Below the pieces are notes generated by a model, which ran no database searches, was not told the DNA's origin, and saw nothing but the letters and a program-made list of their open reading frames with translations. A stretch of 20,401 bases of DNA from a virus. Every line of letters begins with the position of its first letter. The stretch's first letter is position 1. The stretch lies in IMG/VR virus record IMGVR_UViG_3300027906_000199, positions 1 through 20,401 of that record; one strand, 5' to 3'. The position numbers and the translations under genes were made by a program. This document shows positions 7,501 through 16,717 of the stretch, piece by piece.

Positions 7501-10500
7501 CAACTTTATAAATGAAGGTTTGGGTTCTTTCAACTATCAACCAATTACTGTAGAAGTTGAAGGTGCCGCAGCTTCTTATGATAAGACCTTCGTGGCAACT
7601 TTTGAAGAACTATTCATTATTGAGTCTCCAATTGAAAAAAATATCATTACACCTATTCAAACTCTTGCATGGACAGACACTGAAGCAGAGATTACAAATA
7701 ATGGTACAGTACCAAATGAATGGTATGTTGAAGTAAATACAAGGTCTGAATGGTTGATTAGTGATGTACCATTTATTGGTAACATTCTTCTGTATGATGC
7801 AAAAGTTCAACCCATCTTTAGAGGGTCTATTGAGAGTATCGATTTAACTGATGGTGGTGTTGGTTATGGTTCTTCAGATATTCTAGATTTTGTAAGACAA
7901 CCTGAAGTTGTGTTTAGTACTGGTGAGGGTGCAAAGGTAACCCCAATCATCAACAACGGACAAATTGTAGAAGTTGTTATCAATACTCCAGGTGAAGGTT
8001 ACAATTCTCCTCCAGACTTACAGATTGTGAGTGAGACAGGTGCCTATGCTGTTTTAGTTCCTATCATTGAAGATGGTTGTCTTAAGAATATAATCATATC
8101 GAAAGGTGGTACTGGTTATGTTACAGGTAAGACTGGTATCAATGTTATAGCATCCGGTAAGGGTGCTAGAGTGAATGCAAATACACAATCCTGGAATGTC
8201 AATCTATTTGAAAAAAATTATAATAATATCCTTGATGATGATGGATTTATTGAGGAGAATATTTCGAATGATACTCTAGAATATTGTGCTGCATATGTAC
8301 CTAGACCTCTCAGAAGAAGTCTGAATGTGATAAATGGTTTTGAAGAAAATAATGAGTTATATGGTATATTTGACTTAAGTTTTGTTCCAGAGACAGGTGA
8401 AGAGGCACCTAATATCTATCACTCACCTATCGTTGGATGGGCATATGATGGTAATCCGATTTATGGCCCTTATGGTTTTGCAAATATTGATGGTACAGGT
8501 GTTATCAAGAGAATGCAGTCCGGTTATAAACTGGCAAAAGTTCAAAAAGGTAGACCTCCTTATAGTGCATTCCCAAATGGGTTCTTTACAAAAGACTATA
8601 TTTTCAATGGTGATGGGGATTTGGATGTTCATAATGGTAGATTCTGTGTAACCCCTGATTATCCTGATGGAATATACGCATACTTCTGTACTATTTCAGA
8701 AGAGGTTGCTTCTACTGGTCCATTCACTAATTACAGAATTCCAGTATTCCCATATGTGATTGGTGATACTTATAGGTCAACACCTATAGCATATAACTTC
8801 TTGGCAAGGTCTAATCAAACTGATTATGATATTGAATGTAAGGGTTGGTTCAGAAACACCAAGTATTATTACACGAATGGTGGAAAGAGTGGATATGAAT
8901 ATATCTTCAATTCCAATACTGTGAGAAAACAGACTATTGATGTTACATCAACATCTGCTGGAATTGTAGATAATGTTGAAGTGTTTGACCGTGGTCAGGA
9001 TTATAGAGTCAATGACAAAGCAATCTTCAATAACACTGATACTGGTGGTAGGAATTTAAATGTTGTAGTCTCTAGAGTTGAAGGTAAAAAGGTAGAATCT
9101 GTAAGTCTTGCTACAACCTATATTGATAATGTTGAAGTTTATTCAAGTACTCTTTCTAATTTGTTTGTTGGATTGACTTCAGCACCACATGGTTTCCTTT
9201 CTGATGATACTGTTTTCATCGATGGACTTTCTGATACGTATAAGAATTTCCAAGGTTCTTATAGTATTGGTATTAGTAGTGCAAGATGGTTCACTTCTCT
9301 GGGTATTGAAACAGGTCCTGTTACCGGTATTGTGACTTACATATATGTTTCTGGTAGTCTTGATGGTTCTACTATACAATCAGATGACATTTTGAGGATT
9401 GATGATGAGAAGTTCAAAGTTCTGAATATCGATCAACTCTCAGGTAGGATTAGAGTCAAGAGGGGTTACGACGATACCTTGTCTGTTACTCATACTTCTG
9501 GTTCTTTGGTCAGTAATGACCCAAGACTAATTGCATTTATATCTGCAGGTATTACTACAACAAAAGATTTACCATCAAATAGAAAATATTACTTCGAACC
9601 TAATGAATCAGTAGGTCTTGGTAGTGAAGTTGTTGGTACTGCAACAACATTAGTATTTGCTAATCCTGGTGCAGGTAAGACTCAAATGAGAGTCGATCAA
9701 CAACAACTTTACATACCAGGTCATAACCTTACATTGAATACTCCAATGACCTACCATACTAATGGTGGTACATCTATTGATGTTTGGAGTGGAATTACTA
9801 GTTCTAATATATTCCCGTTAGAATCGAATAGACACGTTTTTGCAGTTCCGTTTACTAAAGATATAATCGGTATTGCTACAGTCAAGGTTGGTATTGATAG
9901 TACCTCAGGTCACTACGTTGGTATTTCTAGTGACACAGGTGGTCTTTTATACTTTACCACTTCAGTTGGTCTTGGTAGTTACCATAGTTTCCAAACCAAT
10001 CTTCCATCAGTATTCAGTTGTAGAGTTTCTAAGAACGTTGTTACTGTTGGTACTGCAGGTACACATGGATTGAAACCTAAAGATATTGTTACTGTTGATG
10101 TAAACCCAACTACAGTTACAGATATATCTGTCATCTATGATGATTATAATAGAAGAATTGTATTTGATCCTGATACTATTGAACCTGCAGGTATTAATAC
10201 AGTTGCTAATACCTTTGTTGTTCCTGAAGACAAGTATCAGTTAGGTGACAAGGTTATCTACAGTTCAGTAGATCCTGATCCAAATCTTTCTAATAAGGGT
10301 CTTTATTATGTTTATGTTTTTGACAACAATAAGATTAAGTTGGTTGAGTATGCATCTGAACTGAGTAGGGAGACACCTGCCTTTGTCAATATCGGAACTG
10401 CACACACCACTACACTCTCCAGAATCAATCCAGAACTGAAAGTTCAGAAAAATCAAAATATAAGATTTGATCTTTCTGATGATTCACTATCTTTTTCAAA

Positions 10501-13500
10501 TTCTGGTATTAAACTTTCTGCCTTTGATATGTTCATCTATAAAGATGATTCATATAGGAATAAATTCTGGATTGGAAGAAATTCGTCTTCCTTTGATGTT
10601 ATCAAAACCGGAGTTGTTGGTATCGATACAGATGCAAACTTGACTCTTGTAGTTAATGATGATATTCCCACTAATCTATGGTATAACTTTGAGGTTGATA
10701 ATGTTGATTTCAACCTACCAGTAAAATTGAAAGAATATACTGATACGACTGTATATAACAATAATCAGATTAATATCACCAAAAACAAATTTGATGGTGA
10801 TTATAAGGTTACTGGTATCACATCTATGACCTTTGATTATAATATTCCATATAATAGAGATACTATTGATAGTTACGATACAACGACTGCTATTATGAAG
10901 TATGTGACAAGTTCTCCCAACACGATTGGACCTATTGCACAATTTGCAATATTGGACCATGGAAAAGGTTACAGGTCTCTTCCTGGATTCCTTTTTGTGA
11001 ATAGTGCTAAGGGTTTTGGAGCACTGTTACAACCAACTAGTACTTCTATTGGTAATATTTTATCAACGAAGGTAAATTATATTGGGTTTGGTTATCCATC
11101 GGATACAACTCTGAATGCAGTTGGTAACTTACCAGAAGTTATGAAAATTGAACCTTTGGGTTCATTTGAGCATATTGGTATTAGTTCTAATGGTTTGAAC
11201 TACTATGAGGCACCAGACCTTGTTGTAATCGATGGTGTAACAAAAAAACAAATAACTGATGTAAAATTATTTTATAAGTTGGGTGATACCAACGTTGATA
11301 TTGTTGAGAACACAATTTCACTCAATAATGTTCTTCCATCAATTATTCCAACCAATAACTCAAACGGGTTTGGTATTAGTTCTGTTTCTTATGACTCAAC
11401 ATCGAAGGTTGTTAAACTTTCATTGTCCAAACAGTTTAGTGACCCTCAAGATTGGCCATTCAAATTGGGTGAGACCATAATTGTTGAAGATATTGCCATT
11501 GGTTTTAGTACTGACGGAAGAGGTTACAACTCAGCGAATTATGAGTATGCATTATTCCCGGTAATTGAGCTTGATAGCAATCTTGGTGGTTCTGGTGCAT
11601 ACATTAAGTATAGTCTGGCAGATTATCTCGGTCCTAATGAAGAACCAGGTAAAGTAACGAATTTTAATGTTGGAAAAATTACTCCAAAAACACATTTCCC
11701 AATTTTTAATATAAAATTAAAAATCTCCAATTTCTTTAATGGGGAAAAGGTGTATAATGCCGGTAATGAAGGTATTGTCGAGAGATGGGACCCCGTTAGT
11801 GAGTATCTGTTTGTCTCTACTGGTTCTGATTTTAAAGTTGGCAGTATTATTGAGTCTGAAACATCACAAATTAAGTCTAAAATCAAATCTAAAATTGATT
11901 TCCACTCAACTGTTACTCTTGGTGCAGGAACAACATTTATTGATGGTTGGCAATCCAACTCTGGTATGTTGAATGACAATCTTCAAGTTATTCCCAATAA
12001 TGAGTACTATCAGAACTTCTCATATTCACTCTCGTCGAGAGTTCCTTATAAGACTTGGGATGACCCAGTAAGTTCTCTCAACCATACTGCAGGTTTTGAG
12101 AAATTTGCAGACCTTATTATTGATAATGGTGCAGCAAGTATTACCACAGTCAAAGAAGTGGATGTTGAAACTGTTGTTGACCTTATTGGTGAGAGTAGTT
12201 TGTATTGTTTCCCTGATTTTGATGGTGTAACAGAAACTACTGTCAATATCAGTGATGGTAAGATAGTATCTGACACAATTATATTTGAAAACAAAATTCT
12301 ACTGGATTACTTCGAATCTAGAGGTAATAGAGTATTGGACATTGATGACTTTAGTGGAAGATTCAATAGTAATCCAAGGTCAACCAGATACTCTATTGTA
12401 GATTTCTTTGATAACAAGTATTTCTTTAACAAGTTCTTTATTTTGGTTCGGGATCAGGAACTCAGGAACAGAAATCAATTTAGTATTGTCTCACTAGTAC
12501 AGGATGGTAAGAGAGGTTTTGTCAATGAGTATAGTATCTTAGAGTCTGCAAGGCCTCTGGGTTATTATGGTTATATTAAGGCAGGAGAGGACAAATGGGG
12601 TCTAACCTTCTATCCATTCCTATACAAGTATAATAACTATGATATTTCTTACTTCACTTTCAGTGGATTGAATAATGTAACTGGAATTGGAACTCAACAA
12701 CTTGGTGATGTAGTTAGAATTTCTACTGCAAGTACTGATGTTGCTGTTGCAACAACCACTAATCTGGTTTCAATTGCATCTACTTATAGGGCTGCTAAAC
12801 TCCTTATTCAAATGCAAGATGCAGAAGACAATTATTATGGTAATGAACTCAATATAATTCACGATGGAACAAGAGTAACTACTCTTCAATATGGTGCAAA
12901 TGATAATAAAGTTGGACTTGCAGGTCTGGAAAGTTCTGGTTTTGGAACCTACCACACTTACATTTCTGGAGGATTGATTAAGGTTGATATTGTTCCTACT
13001 GTAGGGACTGCAGTTACTGCAAATGTAAGTATTGTTGCTATCTCTGATAGTAATTCTACTGGTGTATCTACAACAAATATGGTAGTTACAAATCTTTCAT
13101 CTTACAGTAAGACGATTGCAGCTTCTGCATCTCCCGTTGAAAATGTCGTTGCTTCTTACTCTACACCATTCAACTCAGAGTACTTTATTTTATCGATAGA
13201 AGATACTACAAACAATGAGTATGAGATGTATGAAGTGAACATTCTCAGTTTCGATTCTACTAATAGGATTGTCAAATATGGTGATATAGTAACCAACCAA
13301 ATAACTAATGCTGGTCTAGGAACTGTTGGTGTTACAAATACTGGTAATGAAACCAATCTTGTATTTACACCAGACCCCAATATTGATGTTCAAATAAGAG
13401 CATTTGGTATTTCTCTCAAGAATTACAATGATATTACTGGTATTTCCTCTATCAACCTCAATAATAACGTACTATTCTCAGAATATGGAACTTATACTGG

Positions 13501-16500
13501 TACAGAGTTTGACAAGAAGACTTCATTCTTATTGAACTCCAACTATCTTCCAATATTCCAAAGAAGTTTTGCTGGTAACGATCCACTTGTAGTCAAAACC
13601 AACAACAATAATGTTATTATTGATGACCACTACTTTGTAACGGGTGAGAAAGTTACTTACAGTTATGAGAACTCCAGTCAATCAACTGCAAATGCTATTG
13701 GTATTGGAACAACTGTAATTGCTGGTGTAGCTACAGATAAACTTCCATCTACTGTCTATATTGTAAAATTCAGTAATAAGGCTGTAGGGTTTGCGAAAAG
13801 TGCAGGGGCCGCACTAAGTGTTACTCCTGATTTATTAGATATAACCTCTGTTGGTATTGGCACATTCCATAAACTGACTTGTACGAATCAAAATGCACGA
13901 GCATTGATGGCAGTTGATAATATGATTCAATCACCAGTAACTGAAGTCAATATTGAAACACAATTGACAGAAAGTATTGTATTTGATGTTGACTTCAACG
14001 TTGTTGGAATCGAATCATTCAAGGCAGGTGATTTGGTGAAGATTGATGAGGAAATTATGACTATTCAGAGTACTGGGGTAACTTCTGATGACAGTCTTAA
14101 GGTTCTGAGGGGTCAGTTAGGAACAAAAGTTGCATCACACAATATAGGTACCTCAGTCAATTTACTTGGAGGTAACTACAATATTGTCGATAGCACAGTT
14201 TACTTCTCATCTGCTCCAGCGGGCGCAAGACCGATTGGAACTACTACAGCAGGTCCTGACAATGTTGACTGGACTGGTATTACAACACAATCTAGTTTCC
14301 AAGGTAGAACCTTTATTAGAAGTGGTGTTCGTGATACCGACCAAGATACTTATAGCACTAACTACACCTTTGACAATATTCAAAGTGGTTTCGATGGTCG
14401 AAGAAAGGAATTCAGTCTCACTCAAAATGGTCAAAACTTAGTTGGATTTGCAACTAATCAGGCAATCATATTGAATTCAAATATTCTTCAAGAACCACAA
14501 GGTGGTCAAGATACCACAGGTGATTTTAGTTTCCTTGAAGTTGCTGGTGTTACCAGTATTACATATACAGGTCAGAGTGTTTCTTCAGAAGAAGACCCGA
14601 ACAAAGCAACAATTCCTAGAGGAGGAACAATTATTGCTGTTGGTTCTACTCCTGGACTTGGTTATCAACCACTAATTGGTGCTGGTGCTTCTATATTTGT
14701 CAACTCTGGTGGTACAATCAATTCGATTAGTCTTGGCAATACTGGTTCTGGTTATAGAACTGGTATTCAGACGAATGTGGGTGTTGGTATTATCACATCT
14801 TCTGTAGGTATAACCACTGTTATTGGTATTGGTACTGCAAATATTATTGATGGTCATGTAGATAGTATTGACCTTTATAACCTTGGTTCTGACCTTGACT
14901 TCAATAATCCACCTGTAGTTACTATAGACCAACCAATTGGTTTTTCAAATATCCCGTTGGTTTACAGTCCTACTGCTCCAGCAGGAGTTGGTACTGGTGC
15001 AAGAGTTAATGTTACTGTTGGTCAGGGTTCCAGTATCATCAATTTCGATATAGTTAGTGGTGGTTTTGGTTACACTCTGGGTGATAAACTCAACGTTGCT
15101 ATTGGCGGTTCGACAGGTCTTAGAACAGATGCTAGCATCCCATTCACTCCCTTTGAACTAACTGTTACTGATGTATATCGTGACACCTTCAATGGTTTCA
15201 CTATCGGTGAACTAGAGGTATTTGATGTTATTGATGAGTTGTTTGACGGTGTGGCTAAAAAATTCCCCCTCACAATCGCAAAACAACAATATGCTATTGA
15301 AGCAAAGAAAGGTTCAGATATCAATCTTTCCCAGGCACTAATCATAACAATCAATGATGTTCTACAGATTCCTACAGAGGCATATAAGTTCACTGGTGGT
15401 GGTTATGTAGAATTTACAGAACCTCCCAAAAAAGGTGATTCTTGTAAAATTATCTTCTACATGGGTACTCCAGGAGTTGATGTTGTTTTTGTTGACATCC
15501 TCGAAACTGTTAAGATTGGTGATTCACTCCAAATCAAAAATGATAGTTCAAAGGGTCAAACTTTCAGTTTGTATCAAGACCCAAGAGTAGTGACTGGAAT
15601 TACTACTCTTGATACTGTAACTACTCTTGCATATCCTGGTCCTGGTGTTACTACAAATACATCACTTGTAAGACCTGTCACTTGGTGTAAGCAAACTGAT
15701 GATATCACAATCAATGGTACTTTTGTAACTAAGGACAGAATTGACCAGGAACCATATATCTATCCTGCAGCACTACTCACATCTTATGTTGGGTTTACTA
15801 GTAGTTATGCTTATGTTGATAGTGTTAGACCATTGTTTAACTCTAGTGCTGAGACAAATCTTCTTGATTATCAAGATAAAATTTCAATTCTAGACCAAGG
15901 AGTAATTGATGTTGCCACTGCAACAGCAACAACTGGACCAGCAGGAATAATCTCCTCATTTACTGTAACTAATGTCGGTTCTGGTTATAGTTACTTGACA
16001 AACCCATCAGTATCAGTTTCTTTACCTGATGACCCAAGTGGTACTAGAGCAATTGGTATTGCATCTGTAGTCGGTAATGGAGTTGTATCTATTTCTGTGG
16101 CTAGCCCAGGAGCCGGATATACTCAAGCACCTACTGTTCTTATTCAACAACCAACTCCAAGATTAGAAAGGATTGGAGTTTCATCATATTTTGGTGATTA
16201 TGGTGATATTGTTGGTTATGCACATTCTGGTATCAATACGGCATTTATTGAACTTTATATCCCAGAAGATTCTTATATGAGAGACCCTGAGTATGTTGGT
16301 AGTGCTGTTACAGTCAGTCAAATAATTAAGAATGATATCTTTATGGTCAAGGTCTCAAATGTCGGTATATTTACTGGTAATAATTTTGATGGACTTTATA
16401 CGGTCAAGAATGCAGAAACTGTTACTAAAAATCTTTCAAACCTAGGTTTGGGTGTAACCCAAGTTAGAAGAATTGAGTTTACCGGTCAGGGTTACTCTCC

Positions 16501-16681
16501 TGGTTCCGGTGTATTCTATAATGAAAGAATTTATGGTGAATATACATGGGGTAAAATAGGTTTCATAAACAGAGTTCCTGCTACTGCACTAGAGTTCTAC
16601 CCTCAACCTTATAGTGGAATGTCAACATCACCTCTTATCCAAAGATTGGAACCATTGAAATTCAATAATTACAATGTTTAG
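4541..16681 (+). CDS. giant modular virion protein, gp7-like N-terminus (4046 aa)
   Basis: A single 12.1-kb frame without a break. It holds the T4 gene 7 position, between 6 and 8. Residues 24-60 and 158-233 resemble the C-terminal core of T4 gp7; the key block is FYKSKGTEQSYEILFRALY (194-212) followed by GEDVE. The rest is built of recurring modules: a Gly-rich 'GGxGY...P' type (near 721-788, 1096-1221, 1472-1523, 2130-2295, 3390-3533, 3802-3872); an 'H..GD.V.Y...YYV..VD...I.L' type (582-640, 809-884, 921-976, 1890-1962, 3023-3113); and an 'I.ID.E....RG..GT...H' type (67-125, 308-363, 1605-1657, 3143-3215). A YHYH-type domain lies at about 1231-1400. The C-terminus has GEYTWGKIGF and ends SPLIQRLEPLKFNNYNV. 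T4 gp7 is 1032 aa, so this is about four times longer. Probable role: wedge scaffold extended by surface-exposed beta modules. The start is ATG with weak AAGAAG upstream. Structural role is near certain; gp7 identity is likely. Confidence 0.85.
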   Translation: MTVDRVKFQQIVESQLPRYVREDFPLLGDFLKQYYISQEFESGPIDILDNIDQYVKVDKLCDVVDSTVLTRSINQVEDTIDVFSTEGFSENNGIIQINNEIVFYQTKTETSFVDCSRGFSGVTTYITPGTPDELTFSTSIADTHLIGANVKNLNVLFLKQFLTKLKRQVTPGFTDRNFYPGLNQRNFILNSDSFYKSKGTEQSYEILFRALYGEDVELIRPSKFLLTPSNADYKVTKDFVVEQLEGDPLELKNLTIYQELTGARGSVTNVQQIPYENFQYYQISIDSGYDRDDDVSGSIFGEFKANPLTKILNNVSVGSTIIDVDSTIGFPEFGTLSVLDIDNNEVSIAYSGKTSNQFFNTSGVTNKVLKKEDITLDTYSYAYVGITTEKQIKVRFTSTIQDFIPNGPNFYYRKNDTVELQSLGYESETKKSNNYVLNVKTYWDVVDTNVIDADAFVYEFKFLKDHFLREGYQVRYENLDGTYSIFGKVSRVVSAREVRVTFAQQINLKGQFIIENQTLKGDSQTYPYLKNYIANVQNTYSKYDGDLIIASNSIARYNNIETDPYDKKITFSANLSSTDILILPTNPTTRPDHGFYTGDAVFFTSEGNGFEGVPSASYFVYRIDEKSIKLSRSKADLSRKIYITFNGSVVDASVAYLDFYQKNIEPQGLYRQISVPINDQNSYTTRAGYTGMFINGVELVNYKDQSSVYYGQIDNMTMTAGGQGYDIINPPILKIFDEVGSGATGICNVKGSLLRLDVIDTGLGYYETPTISITGGNGTGAKAEPRMVSIKHENSFFADFPSQVDLNINTITFPSDHKLLDGEKIVYEPRGTEVITGLRTDSSYFVFVVDQVTIQLHTSKSDSLVGINTVNFTKYGSGTQYFVAADLKQVVSSVVVTNPGQNYENKQRTIPPVGVNTAANQVEIINHGYESKEIVRYTKPASGSPVEGLEEETDYYVVKVSDNAFSLTEIGVEPVSTDYYYDSGIIINFINEGLGSFNYQPITVEVEGAAASYDKTFVATFEELFIIESPIEKNIITPIQTLAWTDTEAEITNNGTVPNEWYVEVNTRSEWLISDVPFIGNILLYDAKVQPIFRGSIESIDLTDGGVGYGSSDILDFVRQPEVVFSTGEGAKVTPIINNGQIVEVVINTPGEGYNSPPDLQIVSETGAYAVLVPIIEDGCLKNIIISKGGTGYVTGKTGINVIASGKGARVNANTQSWNVNLFEKNYNNILDDDGFIEENISNDTLEYCAAYVPRPLRRSLNVINGFEENNELYGIFDLSFVPETGEEAPNIYHSPIVGWAYDGNPIYGPYGFANIDGTGVIKRMQSGYKLAKVQKGRPPYSAFPNGFFTKDYIFNGDGDLDVHNGRFCVTPDYPDGIYAYFCTISEEVASTGPFTNYRIPVFPYVIGDTYRSTPIAYNFLARSNQTDYDIECKGWFRNTKYYYTNGGKSGYEYIFNSNTVRKQTIDVTSTSAGIVDNVEVFDRGQDYRVNDKAIFNNTDTGGRNLNVVVSRVEGKKVESVSLATTYIDNVEVYSSTLSNLFVGLTSAPHGFLSDDTVFIDGLSDTYKNFQGSYSIGISSARWFTSLGIETGPVTGIVTYIYVSGSLDGSTIQSDDILRIDDEKFKVLNIDQLSGRIRVKRGYDDTLSVTHTSGSLVSNDPRLIAFISAGITTTKDLPSNRKYYFEPNESVGLGSEVVGTATTLVFANPGAGKTQMRVDQQQLYIPGHNLTLNTPMTYHTNGGTSIDVWSGITSSNIFPLESNRHVFAVPFTKDIIGIATVKVGIDSTSGHYVGISSDTGGLLYFTTSVGLGSYHSFQTNLPSVFSCRVSKNVVTVGTAGTHGLKPKDIVTVDVNPTTVTDISVIYDDYNRRIVFDPDTIEPAGINTVANTFVVPEDKYQLGDKVIYSSVDPDPNLSNKGLYYVYVFDNNKIKLVEYASELSRETPAFVNIGTAHTTTLSRINPELKVQKNQNIRFDLSDDSLSFSNSGIKLSAFDMFIYKDDSYRNKFWIGRNSSSFDVIKTGVVGIDTDANLTLVVNDDIPTNLWYNFEVDNVDFNLPVKLKEYTDTTVYNNNQINITKNKFDGDYKVTGITSMTFDYNIPYNRDTIDSYDTTTAIMKYVTSSPNTIGPIAQFAILDHGKGYRSLPGFLFVNSAKGFGALLQPTSTSIGNILSTKVNYIGFGYPSDTTLNAVGNLPEVMKIEPLGSFEHIGISSNGLNYYEAPDLVVIDGVTKKQITDVKLFYKLGDTNVDIVENTISLNNVLPSIIPTNNSNGFGISSVSYDSTSKVVKLSLSKQFSDPQDWPFKLGETIIVEDIAIGFSTDGRGYNSANYEYALFPVIELDSNLGGSGAYIKYSLADYLGPNEEPGKVTNFNVGKITPKTHFPIFNIKLKISNFFNGEKVYNAGNEGIVERWDPVSEYLFVSTGSDFKVGSIIESETSQIKSKIKSKIDFHSTVTLGAGTTFIDGWQSNSGMLNDNLQVIPNNEYYQNFSYSLSSRVPYKTWDDPVSSLNHTAGFEKFADLIIDNGAASITTVKEVDVETVVDLIGESSLYCFPDFDGVTETTVNISDGKIVSDTIIFENKILLDYFESRGNRVLDIDDFSGRFNSNPRSTRYSIVDFFDNKYFFNKFFILVRDQELRNRNQFSIVSLVQDGKRGFVNEYSILESARPLGYYGYIKAGEDKWGLTFYPFLYKYNNYDISYFTFSGLNNVTGIGTQQLGDVVRISTASTDVAVATTTNLVSIASTYRAAKLLIQMQDAEDNYYGNELNIIHDGTRVTTLQYGANDNKVGLAGLESSGFGTYHTYISGGLIKVDIVPTVGTAVTANVSIVAISDSNSTGVSTTNMVVTNLSSYSKTIAASASPVENVVASYSTPFNSEYFILSIEDTTNNEYEMYEVNILSFDSTNRIVKYGDIVTNQITNAGLGTVGVTNTGNETNLVFTPDPNIDVQIRAFGISLKNYNDITGISSINLNNNVLFSEYGTYTGTEFDKKTSFLLNSNYLPIFQRSFAGNDPLVVKTNNNNVIIDDHYFVTGEKVTYSYENSSQSTANAIGIGTTVIAGVATDKLPSTVYIVKFSNKAVGFAKSAGAALSVTPDLLDITSVGIGTFHKLTCTNQNARALMAVDNMIQSPVTEVNIETQLTESIVFDVDFNVVGIESFKAGDLVKIDEEIMTIQSTGVTSDDSLKVLRGQLGTKVASHNIGTSVNLLGGNYNIVDSTVYFSSAPAGARPIGTTTAGPDNVDWTGITTQSSFQGRTFIRSGVRDTDQDTYSTNYTFDNIQSGFDGRRKEFSLTQNGQNLVGFATNQAIILNSNILQEPQGGQDTTGDFSFLEVAGVTSITYTGQSVSSEEDPNKATIPRGGTIIAVGSTPGLGYQPLIGAGASIFVNSGGTINSISLGNTGSGYRTGIQTNVGVGIITSSVGITTVIGIGTANIIDGHVDSIDLYNLGSDLDFNNPPVVTIDQPIGFSNIPLVYSPTAPAGVGTGARVNVTVGQGSSIINFDIVSGGFGYTLGDKLNVAIGGSTGLRTDASIPFTPFELTVTDVYRDTFNGFTIGELEVFDVIDELFDGVAKKFPLTIAKQQYAIEAKKGSDINLSQALIITINDVLQIPTEAYKFTGGGYVEFTEPPKKGDSCKIIFYMGTPGVDVVFVDILETVKIGDSLQIKNDSSKGQTFSLYQDPRVVTGITTLDTVTTLAYPGPGVTTNTSLVRPVTWCKQTDDITINGTFVTKDRIDQEPYIYPAALLTSYVGFTSSYAYVDSVRPLFNSSAETNLLDYQDKISILDQGVIDVATATATTGPAGIISSFTVTNVGSGYSYLTNPSVSVSLPDDPSGTRAIGIASVVGNGVVSISVASPGAGYTQAPTVLIQQPTPRLERIGVSSYFGDYGDIVGYAHSGINTAFIELYIPEDSYMRDPEYVGSAVTVSQIIKNDIFMVKVSNVGIFTGNNFDGLYTVKNAETVTKNLSNLGLGVTQVRRIEFTGQGYSPGSGVFYNERIYGEYTWGKIGFINRVPATALEFYPQPYSGMSTSPLIQRLEPLKFNNYNV
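8231..8740 (+). other. YHYH-type domain within the giant protein
   Basis: Residues ~1231-1400 of the 4046-aa protein contain HSPIVGWAYDGNPIYGPYGF (1294-1313), the hallmark of YHYH-domain proteins. It is followed by NGRFCVTPDYPDG and then YAYF at 1379-1382, where family members usually have YHYH. Both His of the naming motif are therefore absent. The domain sits after a run of Gly-rich modules. Bounds are estimated from motif positions. Confidence 0.75.
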
Positions 16682-16688
16682 ATAAATA
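16682..16688 (+). promoter_or_regulatory. T4-type late promoter for the 108-aa gene
   Basis: ATAAATA directly follows the G of the giant gene's TAG stop (16679-16681) and lies 29 nt before the next ATG (16718). Its position in the short gap matches the late promoters before genes 25 and 8. Confidence 0.65.
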
Positions 16689-16717
16689 CAAACATAGAAA
16701 AGGATTTCGTATAGACG

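Noticed and set aside
6720-7515. TATAAATC, TTATAAATC and TTATAAATG matches inside the giant gene
   Set aside because: They depart from ATAAATA, lie deep in coding sequence with no gene start downstream, and are expected by chance in AT-rich DNA.
8382-8651. Alternative-frame + strand ORF of 89 aa within the giant gene
   Set aside because: It lies wholly inside the YHYH-domain coding sequence, whose in-frame motifs are unmistakable.
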